Assembly (NCBI GenBank): GCA_027257055.1
Contig: JAPVLO010000045.1
Span: 2,141,501 to 2,205,500, forward strand
Length of the DNA: 64,000 nt
Direction: 5' to 3'
DNA from: Cephalopachus bancanus
Taxonomy: Eukaryota; Chordata; Mammalia; Primates; Tarsiidae
In this document: piece after piece, positions 1 through 12,945 of the stretch
Position numbering within the stretch: the first letter of the stretch is position 1
Layout: each line of letters opens with the position of its first letter
Notes under the pieces: generated by a model
What the model was told of the DNA's origin: nothing
The model's database searches: none
The model's input: the letters and a program-made list of their open reading frames with translations, nothing else
Made by a program: the position numbers and the translations under genes

Positions 1-3000
1 TGAGAAAATTTGCTTATATTTTGGTTTGCTGAAACATCATGCCCTTGAGTTAGTTACTCAAGTTGCACACTTACCCCAACGATGGACACTTAACTTGACT
101 GAAACCCAAAAATAATCTTTATTTTAAAAAGCTATTTAAAAACGTCCCATCTGATATTCTTAACCAATGCTTTCATACCAATTGGTTTATAAGTCAATAA
201 GTTTTAAAACACAAGGATAAGCACAATAAAACAAATACAAATAATTTTCAAACAAAAGTATCTGTGATTGTGAGAAGTTTTTTGGATACCTGAGAAAATA
301 TAAAGGAAACATTTTATTTATGTGCACTTATCACCTTCAGGTAACTATTAGTAAATTAACCGTAAATTTAATTTGCTGTCTTTCGTCAATGTCTGAAACT
401 GTCTTATACACTTAAATCCACTTATTAATGAGTAGCTCTTTCAAAATGTTGGCTTCATCAATACATTTTTAAATTAATTTTCTACTCAATATATCTTTTA
501 AAATAAAATCATAGATTCATTTACTCTTCTTTGTGTTTGCCAATTCATATTTTTTTAATTAATGCTAAGCAAAGACTTTAATTATAAATAGTATTTTTTA
601 AATTTTTCCCCATAGATTGAACTGAATGAAAAACCACCAGTTGCATATCTCTGTGCATATCATATACATTCTAAAGTTAAAAATCTATGCTGAGAATGAA
701 CCATGGGGGGTTGTCTGGTCCTCAACTATACCAATAGGGACCCTGCTTATACATCAAGTGTTCCTGAGAACTGTAGCCCTGTTAGATGGGCTTCCCTAAC
801 ATTTTCTGTGGTCCTGATTTGAAAATTTTCAATTAGTTTCAATTTCTACATTCCTCTGCACGTCCAGATTCTGGCTGTGCCTTGCAGAGGAAGTGCCAAC
901 ATTTCATGAGAACAACGGTCTCTATGGAATTTTTGGCTTGACCAGAAGCAGGAAGAGCAGGAAACATTATTTTTAAAAGTCCCGTTTTTCACACTACTGA
1001 TGTCTGGAGAGTCGAGATAAGCTTTGAGCCTACTTCCAAGTCTTCGGGTGCTCCTCCAAGCTTGCTCTAAATGGGGTGTGAAACATAGCTTGCTGAGGTG
1101 GGATTGGACAGTGATCAAGATGAAACAGAATTGGCAGTAGGGCTTTTCTCCATTTAGTTTCCAGGATGGTGGAGGTGAAGCTGGAGTTTTCCCATCCTTA
1201 ATGCCTTATCTAGAAGACAGCTCTGTGAATACTGGTCCAAAATGTTACTTTTCTTTTTCGTAAATATTATACTTTGAGTTGTTGAGTTTTGGTGAGCCAG
1301 AGAGCCCAAAAGTAATCTTTATTCTTGAAATATTTATACATAGAAGCATTACTGAAATAAGAATGCATGATTCCTTCCTTGGATTGGATTACATAGTTGT
1401 GACATAATTACTTTATTTTTAGTTCTTAGTTCTTAATGGAAACATGACATGGAATTGGGTTTTGGGGCAGAAACTAAGTTGTGGAAGTGACTGTGAATGG
1501 TTAAGAAGCTGTTATTGACTTCCCTCTGCATCCTTTTGCATCTTCAAAATATCAATTATTTTCTTAATTTTACCTGTGGATTTCTAAAAGATGTAAATTA
1601 TTGCATGTTTGGAAGCTGTTTGTGATGAAATACTACAGTGAGCTTTCCAAGGATTGTTTTTTAACACGTGTATTTCAGACTTAAAACTACATTGTAAATA
1701 TCTTAGAACTGTTAAAGATCTAGCTAATACACATAGGAGAAAAATTTATTCTCATAGACTTAGTAAAGAAAAGAATCATGTACAATAGTTCTTTTAAATT
1801 TGAAGACTACCCATTATAACAAGTCTCATATATTGACCTGTTTTATCTATAAACAGAATGAAGAGAAGTTATTATTCTAGAAATGTACGGTTTTGCAAAT
1901 AATGCTAGAAGTAGTCATTTACTTTCTCTACAAGTTTATTAACATTTATTTCTAGCTGTCTAGGAATTCATGATAATAGGGAAGACTGAGGACAAGTTTT
2001 AGACATTGGACATTGTTATGTGGCAATAATTGAGAACAAAAATACATCTACCACTGCTATATCTAATGCCCCCTCACAATGGAATAAAACAAGTAGAATT
2101 ATTGTGTAATTCAATGACAGTATTTGCTAAGTGAATTCCTCAAAGATGCCCAGGCTTCGGGCTATCAGAAGGTTTGAAATAAAGGACACTTTTTTTACTT
2201 TAACATTGACAATGACTCCTCATGAAATTGAATACTATTTTAAATTTTCTCATCTTTCTACTTTTCAGTCAAAAGGATAGATTTCTTTAGTGTATTTTTT
2301 GGTATGTCCAGTCTCTGGGCTTTTACTTGGTCATTAAAATGCTCTCTCCTACATCTTCTCTGAATTCTTCAGTTCTGTAATGATAGATATATTAGCTAGC
2401 TAGCTAGATAGATAATGTGATATACACATGGATAGGTATATATGTATGTACAGATAGATGTGTGGATAGAAGTAATGATGTTCTATCTTAATCAGAAAAC
2501 TATAAACTACCATAAAATCACTATTTCTGTGGATTTATTATCATGGCTGGAGAAGATGTCTTTGCAAGCAGAGGCTTAAATTTTAACTACCTATGCCGTC
2601 GCAACGAAGTCCTCCAGGAATAAATAGTCAATGTAAAGATCAGTTTGTGCATTACTTTAATAAGAAACATTTTAGAGTCCAAGCAAAACTATAGAATTAG
2701 AATACATAGTTGACAGCAAAATCCTGATTTTTCAGATGCAGAGAAATGCTAATGGGACAGGCAGCTGAGGAGGTTTCATTCCCTCCAAGTGGAATCATGT
2801 CAGCATTAGTCTTGGTTTACTCAATTGCTCAAATTGTGTCTTTCTCCCTTAATGAATATTTCATTTACCAATGCTATTGAATAAAGTTTAATAATAAACT
2901 CATGATCATCTGCAAACCAAGGAATAATGAGACGGTTCTTGTCCTTCAAGAATTGACTTCTTATGGAACAAAATGAGTGCACAGAAGATCCTGCTTCTGC

Positions 3001-4059
3001 ATCTGGGCTTTAGGATAGTATATTTGGGATGAAATATCTCCAATCGCCTCTAATTAAATAGCTACTTGAAACATTTTATAATTTGAGACAGTATATGAAA
3101 ATATAAATGTATGAATAATATGACTTTCTACTTTTCAGGGTGCTTTATAATCTTCAACATGCTTCCACAAGCATATGTCACCAATGTATGAAGAATAAAG
3201 AATAAAGTTTATAAAAAACAGAAAAATAATTAACAAAGCTGGGTCTGGAATCAAATTTTCTAACTCCCACTATTTCCCTGTTTTCTTTTCACCATGGCCC
3301 TTTTCATTTGAGAATGATTAGGGTAAAAAGTAATTCCAAATTTTTCAAGTGCAACAGAAATAGTAGTATAATAATAATTGCTTATATGATAAAAAAGAAA
3401 GAACAGATTCTCCTTGGTTTCATAACAGCACCATTTTTGGGTAAACACACACAAATATGTAACTTGAAGAGTTAAAAATGAGTTATTACATTTATTTGCT
3501 TAACTTGGCATCAGTTGCAACATGGCTTAAAGGCAGTGACATGTGGCAGAAAGAAATCAATAACTAGAAATAGTTAGATATGCCATGGCTCTAGTTTGAA
3601 AGGGCAATCATTTCATTTTTCTTTAGTATTTCATGGACTTTGTCATCTCAAATTAAAAAAGAAGAGATCAAAGGGGACTTGAAAGTTTAATATATATTTG
3701 AAATATATATTATAATTCTTTATTAAAATAGCTAGTTGTCTTCAGTGTCTCTTGTTTTTAGTCTGTTGTGTTCAGTTGTATCACATACATTCCACAAGAA
3801 CTAATTTGTGTTATTTAGGTAGAACTGTTGGATTTATTTGCTAGCCCTTGATTAGATTAGATCTTGCCTTATCGCTTGGGTCATTCTGTTTAACTCCTTA
3901 TACTTATGTTATATAACATTATAATGAAAGGATGAACACTTTCCATCAGTGCCTGTTCACAATCATTTATCCCTAATGTATCTGAAAGAAACAGAGAGAA
4001 ATGAAAGAAGACACTTTCTCATTCATGATTCTTTTAAAAACTGTTCTCTTGTCTTCACC
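1..4059. other. AT-rich non-coding DNA, no gene recognised
   Basis: I see no exon, RNA gene or confidently classifiable repeat in this stretch. Reading frames are short and broken in all frames. A small imperfect simple-sequence patch (GATA/CTAG-like, then GTAT-like) lies at about 2,380-2,470. There is no Alu or young L1. Confidence 0.6.
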
Positions 4060-4432
4060 CCTCCCATCCTGATATCGCATGCATGGCTTGTTCTCAGCCT
4101 GCTCTGAGACAAGCTAGGGCAGGCCCTGTAATATGATTCAAATTGCAATCTCGTGTCTTGCATCCCCCAAACACCTCATCTCCCATGCAACCTGGAACTT
4201 CATTCCAGTCCCCAATTAGACTAATATCTCTGCCCAGCTCCAATTGGGGGTGATGAATCGACTGGGAGGGTGAGGGGAGACGAGGCGATCTTCTCAGCTC
4301 CTCTGCATTCCCATAGGCACGCAGCATTTGACAGATTGGGCAGAACTGCCACGAAAGAGTCTGACACAGATGGTGTAATTAGAAAATGCGAAGTGCGAGT
4401 GTGAAATTTATCTTTGATCAGCACCTCCTTGC
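4060..4432. promoter_or_regulatory. Candidate conserved non-coding element (CpG-retaining island in AT-rich DNA)
   Basis: This block stands out from its surroundings: it is richer in GC, keeps about ten CpG dinucleotides in 370 bp (for example in the segments near 4,075, 4,257, 4,280, 4,319, 4,352 and 4,388-4,398), and contains no recognisable repeat. It has CCAATTAG, CCAATTGG and TGTAATTAG motifs of the kind bound by homeodomain or CCAAT factors, and TTGATC. Retained CpGs in a non-coding AT-rich background are typical of constrained regulatory DNA. Short frames cross it on both strands, but none resembles a protein. The enhancer role is inference; no cross-species comparison was possible. 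Confidence 0.35.
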
Positions 4433-5334
4433 CAGATTGTCATCTATGTTAATATGATGATGGCTTCTTGGAGATGGATAGAAGGAAACAGCAGCCTTGA
4501 AGAGGAAACAGAGACTGTTCACTCCATAGAGAAGAAATTCTATTTACTTCTGAAATCCAATCAATTTCAACAGGCCAAAATGAAATTGCACTTATTTAAT
4601 TCATATGGAAAACAAGCCTAACCTGATTCATACACTTTATTAAGCTTATAATCAATATGGTAAAACCTAAGCTTCAGTTGGAAGGGGAGACACGTTAATT
4701 TTTTATGGAGTAATAAATAAAAAAAATACAATCTATAACTGTAGAAGCTGTTGAAGACAATGTGCAGCTCTCTTTATCAAGGCTCTATGAAAAATGCATA
4801 GGAGAAAATCACTATACTCCATAGCATTAAAACTCTGGACAGTGCTGGTAAAATCTTATTTTCCATTTTTCTTGCACTCTTTACTTCAAAATAATATCTA
4901 TAATTTTTATTTAGTCCAAAGTATACCAGACTTATTTTCCTTAATGTCTTACATTTTATATATTTTCTGTACTTAGTCATTAAGATTTAAAAAAAATAAT
5001 GGCATCTTTCTAGTCAGGATTTGAAAATGCTACTTCCTTTTCATGCTATCTTTCTGAAAAATGAGGGCATTTATCATGAGAGGGACCAATGTAGCCATAA
5101 GCCATTTCTTCTTAAGTGTTATATATCCAATAACAGTCATCTATTCTTTGGATGGCTCGAAAGGTTCAGGTTTACAAGCAACTATGATAGACTACATTTT
5201 GCTATAATCTGCTCAAATGTTCACATTGATGGTGCTAATTTCAGGAAGGTAAATTAGCATAATTAATGACCAGCCAAATTTGGGGGTAATACAGTATGTA
5301 ATTAACATTAGAGAGTTCTGTTGTACCACCTGCC
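4433..5334. other. AT-rich non-coding DNA, nothing recognised
   Basis: There is no repeat or exon signature here. Small overlapping open frames on both strands around 4,777-4,980 have low-complexity, AT-driven composition and no recognisable protein. Confidence 0.6.
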
Positions 5335-5580
5335 CCCACATTTCATTGTTGCAGGGATCGAACTGTACAGGAGGAAATTTTCCCCTTTGCTGCACTGAGC
5401 AGAAAGCAGCTTTCTTCATCAGAATAAGCCATTAGCTGTAATGGCATGTAGGTGTAATGGAATGTGCTCGAAACATCTGTGCTGAGAGCAGGGGAGAAAT
5501 TGCTGCATGCAGTCGTAGGCCTTTGGGGAGCTTGATTAAGGGTTGCTTCAGAGAACTTGAGATCTGGCTTGGGATACAAA
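5335..5580. promoter_or_regulatory. Candidate conserved non-coding element
   Basis: This is repeat-free, balanced-complexity sequence with several CpGs (near 5,359, 5,470 and 5,514) and homeodomain-like cores such as the TTAGCTGTAATGG segment near 5,431. It ends directly at a poly-A/(TAAA)n tract. Composition differs from the flanks as in 4,060-4,432. Function is inferred only. Confidence 0.3.
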
Positions 5581-5582
5581 AG

Positions 5583-5620
5583 CAAAAAAAAAAAAAAATA
5601 AATAAATAAATAAATAAAAA
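5583..5620. repeat. Poly-A / (AAAT)n simple repeat
   Basis: A run of A is followed by five or so AAAT units. It is a simple repeat with no associated SINE body visible upstream. Confidence 0.85.
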
Positions 5621-7272
5621 GGAGAAAGAGAGAGAAGAAAGGAAAATATTGCTAATAGATTTACGGATGTACTGTAGGGAGAACAAAGGATTTTTAATTT
5701 TTTTCTTCCTTTATTGTTCTTATATTGCATCTGTTCTCTGTTGGGCTTTTACTTACTGAAGTGATCTGGAAAAAATGTAGCTCTAAATGCAGTTTAGTGG
5801 GAAAGATCATAGCTGTAGAAATAAAATAGCTTGATTTCTCCCCCCCTGGTTAGCTAATGGAAAGTTCCTCATAACCTGTGAAGAAAAATACTAAATGTTA
5901 TTTATCATTAGTGTTATCTTAAAATTAATCTGAAAAAAACTAACATGAATATACAGATATGGGACTGTAAAAATTTCTTGTTTTTATCAGTCTACCCTTA
6001 GCAGTTTTTCCAAAGCATCAACTAACTGACTAATTCATTTTGGATTACTGAATTCAGTATTTACAAGAATACTTTAAGATGACTTTTGGACTCACCTTTT
6101 AAACAAAATTTGCATAAATATTTTATAGGTAATAAAATTTTAACTTTTGAGGACAATGGACTTTTTCTACTCACTGATTTTTCTTTTCAGGAAATACTTA
6201 TTGAGCACTTGTTATGTGGAATGTACTATTTCCATGCTGGGTTTTTGGTCACCACTGCAGGAATGAAATAAATTACATTTGGCACCAAGCACTGTCAATT
6301 GTATCACCTCAACCATCTCCTTATTCCATGCTGACTGCTGAAGGCAAATCGATCATGCAGTGATACACATTGATTTCTAAAAACAACTCAATTGAATGTA
6401 TCGATTATGATGAGCTTTGGTCATTTTAAAAACGTTAAAAAAACAAAACACTTGCTTTACTACAGCCTTCACAGTAAAAATAAGTTATGAGAGATATATA
6501 TTTAGGAATGTGAGAGGGAAGGGTTAAACATTTGTGAAACTAATACAACCAAAAAGGAATTAGCATACTGCACGGGACAGATGTGAATGTATTGCCTAGA
6601 AAATTAGAAACAAACCTGAAAATATTGGGTGATCTTATGATTAGGTAAATCTTACACTTTCTAATTATAAATGACAATGAAGCACTCTATTCACTAGAAT
6701 CTATCTTCCTTTTGAAATAAGAAGCTTGCTGAGATGATTCCAAAAATTCCTTGCACTAAAGTTTAAAATATGTTGGGAGGCAAGAATGTAATAAAAATTC
6801 AAAAGCTAATAATATTATGGTGGCTGGCATTGTTTACAATGTAAAGCACCTGCTGTTTGAAAAAAAAAAAAGGGAGAAGAAAAAGTGAAATCATCAAACT
6901 GTTCCTAAATGGAAAATCTGGGCTCTCTGCCAATTACACAATGTGTTTCAGGTGCACTGTAAATAGGAACAATAAAAGGTGCAGAGGAAATAATATGAAA
7001 TGTTAAATCTCAAATATGCAAGAATATTAATATGATGTTACTTGAAAGAAAATTTTGGGACTCGTCCAGTGTTCTCTTTTGCAAGGAGGGGACTTAAGAA
7101 TTGTACACAGCGTATGTAAAGTTCTAAAACTTTTAATTGCCTTTATCTTAAAAAGAATATATATGAATGCAAGACCACTTGATTTTGATTTTGCTGCATT
7201 GCCCTTAGTTGACAGAAAGGCCCGTCTAGACCTGCAAACATGAATTACATTTCTTCCAACTTCTCTTTATTT
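5621..7272. other. Non-coding DNA with an L2 scrap near 6,190-6,260
   Basis: The segment at about 6,190-6,260 matches the antisense 3' end of L2 (phrases equivalent to 'tattgagcac-ttgttatgt'). The region 6,290-6,430 is repeat-free, contains two ATCGAT cores (6,349 and 6,400 area) and could be constrained. No gene is seen. Confidence 0.45.
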
Positions 7273-7273
7273 G

Positions 7274-7290
7274 GTGTGTGTGTGTGTGCA

Positions 7291-7327
<37 letters not shown>
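7274..7327. repeat. (GT)n microsatellite
   Basis: An alternating GT tract of about 54 bp with two interruptions near its left third. Confidence 0.95.
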
Positions 7328-7330
<3 letters not shown>

Positions 7331-8054
7331 GTGTATGTATGGCAGTTTGCAGAATTAAATCCTAAGGGTAAGAAAAGGAGAAAAAGTAACTTCTGTTGCT
7401 TATTGTTGAATACTAACTTTCCACATAGAAATTAGCATTATGAGCAACTGCAAAATAACAGACACAAAGGTGGTGGGATGTCGTATTTCTGTTTTCTCAC
7501 TATGAAGCACTTAATAATGGATTCCTCCAGAATTAGACACCTATTTTTACCAGCTAACAACTCACACGTGCCAAATTTCCCTTTCTAGTTCAAATGTTTT
7601 CCTTTTTCAATGAGGCATTTTAAAATCTAGTCATCTTTGGAATGTCTATTGCATTTTAAAACGCCAATCTTTCACAAATCAAACTGAAACATCACTTTAA
7701 TGCTTATCATTTAAAAATAATTTCCAAAGTGACAGAATTCCTTTAAAATGATAAATGTAAACCAACCTTCAAGAACTGAGCATCTTTCAAATATACGATA
7801 TTTTCAGAAACAAACAAAAAAAAAACATTATTTAGTCATGTCTCTCAGACACTGAAAACTGCTAAGAACTAAACAGTTGCAGAATATTTGGGGCAAGTTG
7901 TGTTTCTTTTGAATAAGGAAATAAATGGAACTATCCAAGTCCTCCTAAATGACCACATGCCAAAGGTAACTGTTAATACAATGAGACAAAAGATAGAAGC
8001 ACAGCTCTTGCCTTTGTATACCTATTCCACATGGAAATATATCTGTTGCCCAAC
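7328..8054. other. Non-coding DNA, nothing recognised
   Basis: There is no recognisable repeat or exon. A short frame at 7,888 onward runs into the MIR that follows and has no recognisable protein. Confidence 0.55.
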
Positions 8055-8230
8055 CATTTACTGGGTCAGCCTGAGGAAGTTACTCAATCTCCCTAAGCTA
8101 GTTTGTTCATCTTTAAAAGCAGCTCAAAATAGTTTGTATGATATTTATGAAGGTTAAATGAGACAGTGGAGGTAAAACACTTGTCTGTGACTGACACATT
8201 GTAAGGGCTTTAAAGATTTAGCTAGTTAGC
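8055..8230 (+). repeat. MIR SINE, degraded
   Basis: The order of MIR landmarks is visible: 'gaagttactcaat-ctccctaagc', 'gtttgttcatcttt-aaa', 'aggttaaatgagac' and 'gtaaaacact'. MIR is an ancient tRNA-derived mammalian SINE. The degree of decay fits an old insertion. Confidence 0.75.
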
Positions 8231-8689
8231 TTGTATTATCCCTATTATTATTTGTCAAGTATTTGTACTTTCTGTACTACAGGTGTCAAAAAGTGAGATA
8301 AGTCATTTGCAATTGGCACTGCTTCAAAGGATTCCAGAGTCCTCCAAAGAAATTAGGTTTCCCAGATATGTTCCTTCCATGTCCTTTTATCTAGCCTCAA
8401 CAGTGGTAGAAATTCCACAAGTCATCCTGACATTGTTTCCTTTTTCTTTTACTACCACACATTTGCATTCAGAACTCTGTGTAAAGGAGATGGGTTATCA
8501 TGAATAAAGACTCCAACTCTATTAAGAGTTCCTTGAAGAATATGAATTAGATAGTTAAGAAGGTGGAGGAGCTAGCAGAATAGGAAATGGATAATATTGG
8601 CAACAGGGATCTGGAAGTGCACAGTATAATACAGCAGAAGATTAGACAGCAGAGGAATCAGATTAGAAAGATTAGAGAGATTAGAAAAT

Positions 8690-8885
8690 TAGCTTTGTTT
8701 CTGATAGACTTGGATTTGATTTCTGGTTTTGCCATCTATTACTATCTATGCACCTTTGGGCAAGTCAATCTTCAGTCTCAGTTTCTCATGTGTAGAATGG
8801 AGATATAAATACCTACCTCACTGTGAGAACTAAATGGCAAAATGTCTAGTAAAGTGCCTGATAAATAAAGTGTGTACATCAATGT
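8690..8885 (+). repeat. MIR SINE, degraded
   Basis: Landmarks in order are 'ttgggcaagtca', 'tctcagtttctcatg', 'gaatggagatata', 'acctacctcactgtgag' and a terminal 'agtaaagtgcctgataaata'. This is a clear MIR core in the forward orientation. Confidence 0.8.
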
Positions 8886-10849
8886 TTGCTACTTACATCC
8901 TAAATTGTCTTTGACTTCAACTCCCTTTTTAGACTTATTTTCAGAAATCTACATACACATATTCTATAAAAATGTGTAAGGCACTTATAATAAAGGAACT
9001 TTAGCTCTTTTGCTAGAGAATAATCAGGAAAGTTTATTTCAAAAATAACTCCATGACTGATGTTTCAAATATCAGGCCTTCCTTTTGTTCAATTAATAGT
9101 CCCCAATTCCACAGTCTGCAAAAAATTACACTACATCTACATATTGCATAATGTAAATAAATTAATATGGTGTTCCTAGTTTAGCTCTTCTAAGTTTTGA
9201 ATTGTCAGCAAAGATATTTTTTCAAATAGCAAAGTTTTATGAAATAGACAGGAATTCCTGTGGCCTCAAACTACTTAACTATAGACTCCTAAGTGGACCC
9301 ATATTTTGGGTAAAGTTTTTCTATTTTGTTAGATCATTTAAACATGTTTTGGCATTAGGCATCACCAAATATTTAGTGGGTACATTGGATTGACTCCCAG
9401 ACATTTAATGCCTAGATTATTGAGATTATGTTCTTATTAACTTCCATCTCCTTCTCTAAATACCTTTCAAAATCATCTCTCCTTAGAGGACAGTGAAATT
9501 GTAATTGTTCTTCCTCTTCAATTGTCTCCTCTCTTGAATTTTGCAAATCACCTCATAAATCATAATTACAAAATGTTGAACAGTTAAATATTTCCTTATT
9601 AATACGATGTATCTTTTGAATATATTCTTGTGCCATCCACATTAATGCGATTTACTGATATTCCCAAATATATCTTATCACTTTTTAAGTATCAGGCATA
9701 AGTTCTTAAAAAGTCATGATAATATTCAGCACTTTCAATGAATATGATCTCAAATTTATTATAATGATGGTGATTACTTTGATGAAGGCATTGAACACAT
9801 GCAAAATAGAAACAGACATTCAAGATGAGCGAGTGATAAAGTCTGCCTGTGGTCAGAAGAAAACAACACTCTCAGCTCTGCAGCCTGATCACGTTTCTAT
9901 TAGCCCTTTTAATGACACCTTACTAATGACATTAGAATAAAAATTATCAGGGCAATTTACAATGGTTACATGTTTATACCAAAGACTATGACTGCAATAA
10001 GAACAAACACGTGTTTCTCTGACTGGTCATAAAGGCATGTCTGAGCCTGTCTCAACAGGAAGACATTTGACACATCTTTAGCATACAGGAAACAATAAAC
10101 ATTTACATTTATTATAAAACGTCTTTCAAGTAGCAGCTAAAACTTTTTCAATGTTTTCTTAATTATTTGTGGATTTTAAAAGGATATTTTTCTCTTTTTT
10201 TATTTTAAAAATGTGGGGTATTTTTAAAGGTTTTGTGAATAGAGGCTTTTGAAAAAATTATACCTAGTTTTAATATCTTGCCAGATGTTTAAAGGAATGA
10301 CACAATCCATAGTTTTAAACAATATAATATATTGTATTGGGGATCAAATTACACACTCATAGAAATTTGAAATTTGCTTAGGCAAACAAAGAAGCTTATT
10401 GGATCATTAATTGAGCCCCCCACTATGACAGTATTGGCTTCAGGTATGACTTGATCCAGGGGCTCACATAATTACCAAGGTGCAGGCTCTCTTTTCCTCA
10501 TGGCTATATTTTCTTTCAATGTTGGCTTTGCCCTCAAATTTTACCTAGCTACTCCTTGGCAGCTCCAGATTTAAACACCCTCAAGTTTAAACTCAATGGA
10601 AAAGCAAAAAAGAGTCTTCTTGTTTCTGCTTTAGAAATTCTTGGTTTAGTACTAATTTTCTTAATTTGCACCCCATGTCTATCAGGGACATGATGCCTCA
10701 ATTGGCCAAAACTACTTCAGTGCCTCTTGATCTTCCAGATTCAGGTATGGGAAAAGATGTATCCTAACATGTAATCTGATGTAGGTTTACATTTTCCAAA
10801 GAAAAGTCAGAGTATGATTACCATAGAAGGGAAAAAGAAAATTGGATAA
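8886..10849. other. Non-coding AT-rich DNA, nothing recognised
   Basis: No confident repeat, exon or RNA gene. Short frames at 9,202 and 9,716 have no recognisable products. Confidence 0.55.
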
Positions 10850-11170
10850 CAATATTGCAGCAACCTGGATGGAACTAAAGTCTATAATACTGAGTGATCT
10901 CTCACAGAAACAAAGATCTGAGTGTCACATGTTCTCACTCATATAGTGGACCTTAAACATCTATCGTAACACTATAAGAAAAGAATTGACAGTGGTGGGA
11001 AACTATGGGGGGGGGAGGAAGGGGAAGGGAGGTGGGATTAACGGTAGTTAATATCTGTCTGGGGACGGGAGGCATCCCTTATCAACAAGGGTGCCTGAAC
11101 GATGCATATTTGTATACCTAACCCTTAACTGTACCCCACAATTTTACAATAAAAATATGTTTTTAAAAAA
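10850..11170 (+). mobile_element. L1 3' end, 5'-truncated, lineage-specific young family
   Basis: It begins in the end of ORF2 ('gcagcaacctggatgg', a standard primate L1 phrase) and continues through 'acatgttctcactcat' into a 3' UTR with a long polypurine G-tract (11,007-11,036) and a terminal A-rich tail. The same 3' end occurs reversed at 32,530-32,911 and forward at 63,915 to the window end. The 3' UTR text after the G-tract is not one I recognise from human L1PA. The copy is far too short to encode protein. Confidence 0.85.
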
Positions 11171-12190
11171 GGAAGAAAGAACAGGAATCTTGCTCACTAT
11201 TGTATACTGAGACATAAGTAAAGTATGGCACATAGCAGGTATCCAATACTTATGTGTGAACGTTACACATAGTCAGTGTATCACAATAAGTACATTAATC
11301 AGCCAGAACTGAACATGAGTTTTTTTCTTTTTTTCATTCAAATAACAAATAAGGAATACCTAGATTTTAATGAGGCAGCTATATAATCTTTTACAGTAAT
11401 TCATTATATGGGCTACAAAAGCAAAATGAATAAAGGAGAGGGATGTGGATGACAATTCCAAATAGAAATTATGGTTTAAGAGCTTATGGTATTGCTTTAC
11501 ATGGGGAAGGTTTAAAATTCAGTGGGTCTCCATCATAGATTGCATGGAGTTTTATCAAATTGTATCAATGGTGAGATACTACGAATACAAAAGGAGCATG
11601 CATAACATCGTGTAGTTAACAGAATGGCTACAAGAAATTGTATAACTCTCTTTTATTCATTCATTACTTCTCTAAAATCTTTTCTATTCCTACCATGTAT
11701 AACTTGATCATATCATCTGGAGTATGAGTCACCTTGAATATCTGACCAAGGACCTTGGTCATTCTCAGTAGGCAAAAGGAACTTGAAATAATTTAAAGAG
11801 GATGAAAATATTGTTTAGCTCTGAATCATTGTTGCCAAACAACAAAATAAGCTATTAGAAAAAAGAGAGAGGCGAGGTAGAGAAGGAAGAAGATAAATAA
11901 AAGGGATGCTAGGAGGGAAAAAGTAAACTAGAAGTGATATTGAGTGACCAGTGCCTTCACATATTCACTTTATTCTTCCTTTCCCACTCTTTTTATGTCT
12001 TTATTACAAATGTAGTATGCATTCATTTAAAAAATAATGAACATATATTATATTCATATATATGTATATATTTACACATATATATATGGTGAATTGCATA
12101 TAATGAATGTTAACCTCTTCCAATAGAATTCCAGAAGGTTAATTATTGGTACTGTTATGACATATTTTTCAGACTACTATATATACACAA
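11171..12190. other. Non-coding DNA, nothing recognised except AT-rich simple sequence
   Basis: An AT-rich alternating stretch lies at about 12,045-12,090. No other feature is recognised. Confidence 0.55.
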
Positions 12191-12194
12191 GATC

Positions 12195-12300
12195 CTTCAT
12201 TTCTTCCTTCCTCCTTCCCTCTCTTTATCTCTCTCTCTCCAACCCTGCTTTCCTCTCTCCCCCTCTTCCTGCCTCTCTCCCTCCACTCCTCTCCATCCAG
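12195..12300. repeat. Pyrimidine-rich (CT)n-type low-complexity tract
   Basis: About 105 bp is almost exclusively C and T on the plus strand, with imperfect CTTC and CTCT units. Confidence 0.8.
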
Positions 12301-12740
12301 AAATGGTGTCATCCTCTATGTGTTATTTTGTAACTAGACTTTTTCTTTCAATGATACATCCTGAACAATCTTCCAAGTCAGTGTATCCATATGTGTATGT
12401 GTGTGTGTGAGTGTGTGTGTGTGCTTCTAAAGCTGTATGGAATGCAATAGCTTGGTTTTACTCTAATATATTTAAACATTTTTAGTGATGGATATTTAAA
12501 TGTTCTCAAAATTTTTTACTCAAAAATGCTTCAATAAACCTGCTGTACATCTGCCCTTACCTAATCACGTGAGGATTTCTGTAGTGTAGATTCCAAGAAA
12601 TGAAATGTTGGATTGAAAGAGGTGCAGATTGGAAAAATACTGCCAAAATTCTTTTTAAAATTTTTGTACCAATTTATAGTTCCAGCAATAATGTTTGAGA
12701 GTTCTTATTTCCATAGTACTGAGAGCCTTGTCCTGGTCTT
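12301..12740 (-). mobile_element. Old L1M fragment (antisense), interrupted by a TG tract
   Basis: The order of phrases is that of an antisense L1M ORF2-end/3' segment: 'gtatggaatgcaatag', 'gatggatatttaaatg', 'gattccaagaaatgaa', 'atttttgtaccaattta' and 'tagttccagcaataatg'. An imperfect TG microsatellite sits at 12,391-12,423. It is highly diverged, so it predates primates. Confidence 0.6.
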
Positions 12741-12824
12741 TAAAAAAAATTTTCCAGCATTATGTGAGGAAAATGAAATTAAATTTTAAATTTGATTTAC
12801 ATTTCCCTCATCATATATGTCTCT

Positions 12825-12945
12825 TGCTTAACCCTCACTATAACCATGTGAGATTGTATTACCATCATCCCGATTTACAGATATGGAGATAAATTTCAAA
12901 GACTGTTTAAACTTTGGTTCAGGCCCAAATGTCATGATTTGGTGG
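12825..12945 (-). repeat. MIR fragment
   Basis: The antisense MIR core is recognisable ('taaccctcactataaccatg', 'accatcatcccgatttacag', 'atatggagataaa'). It is diverged and truncated. Confidence 0.6.
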
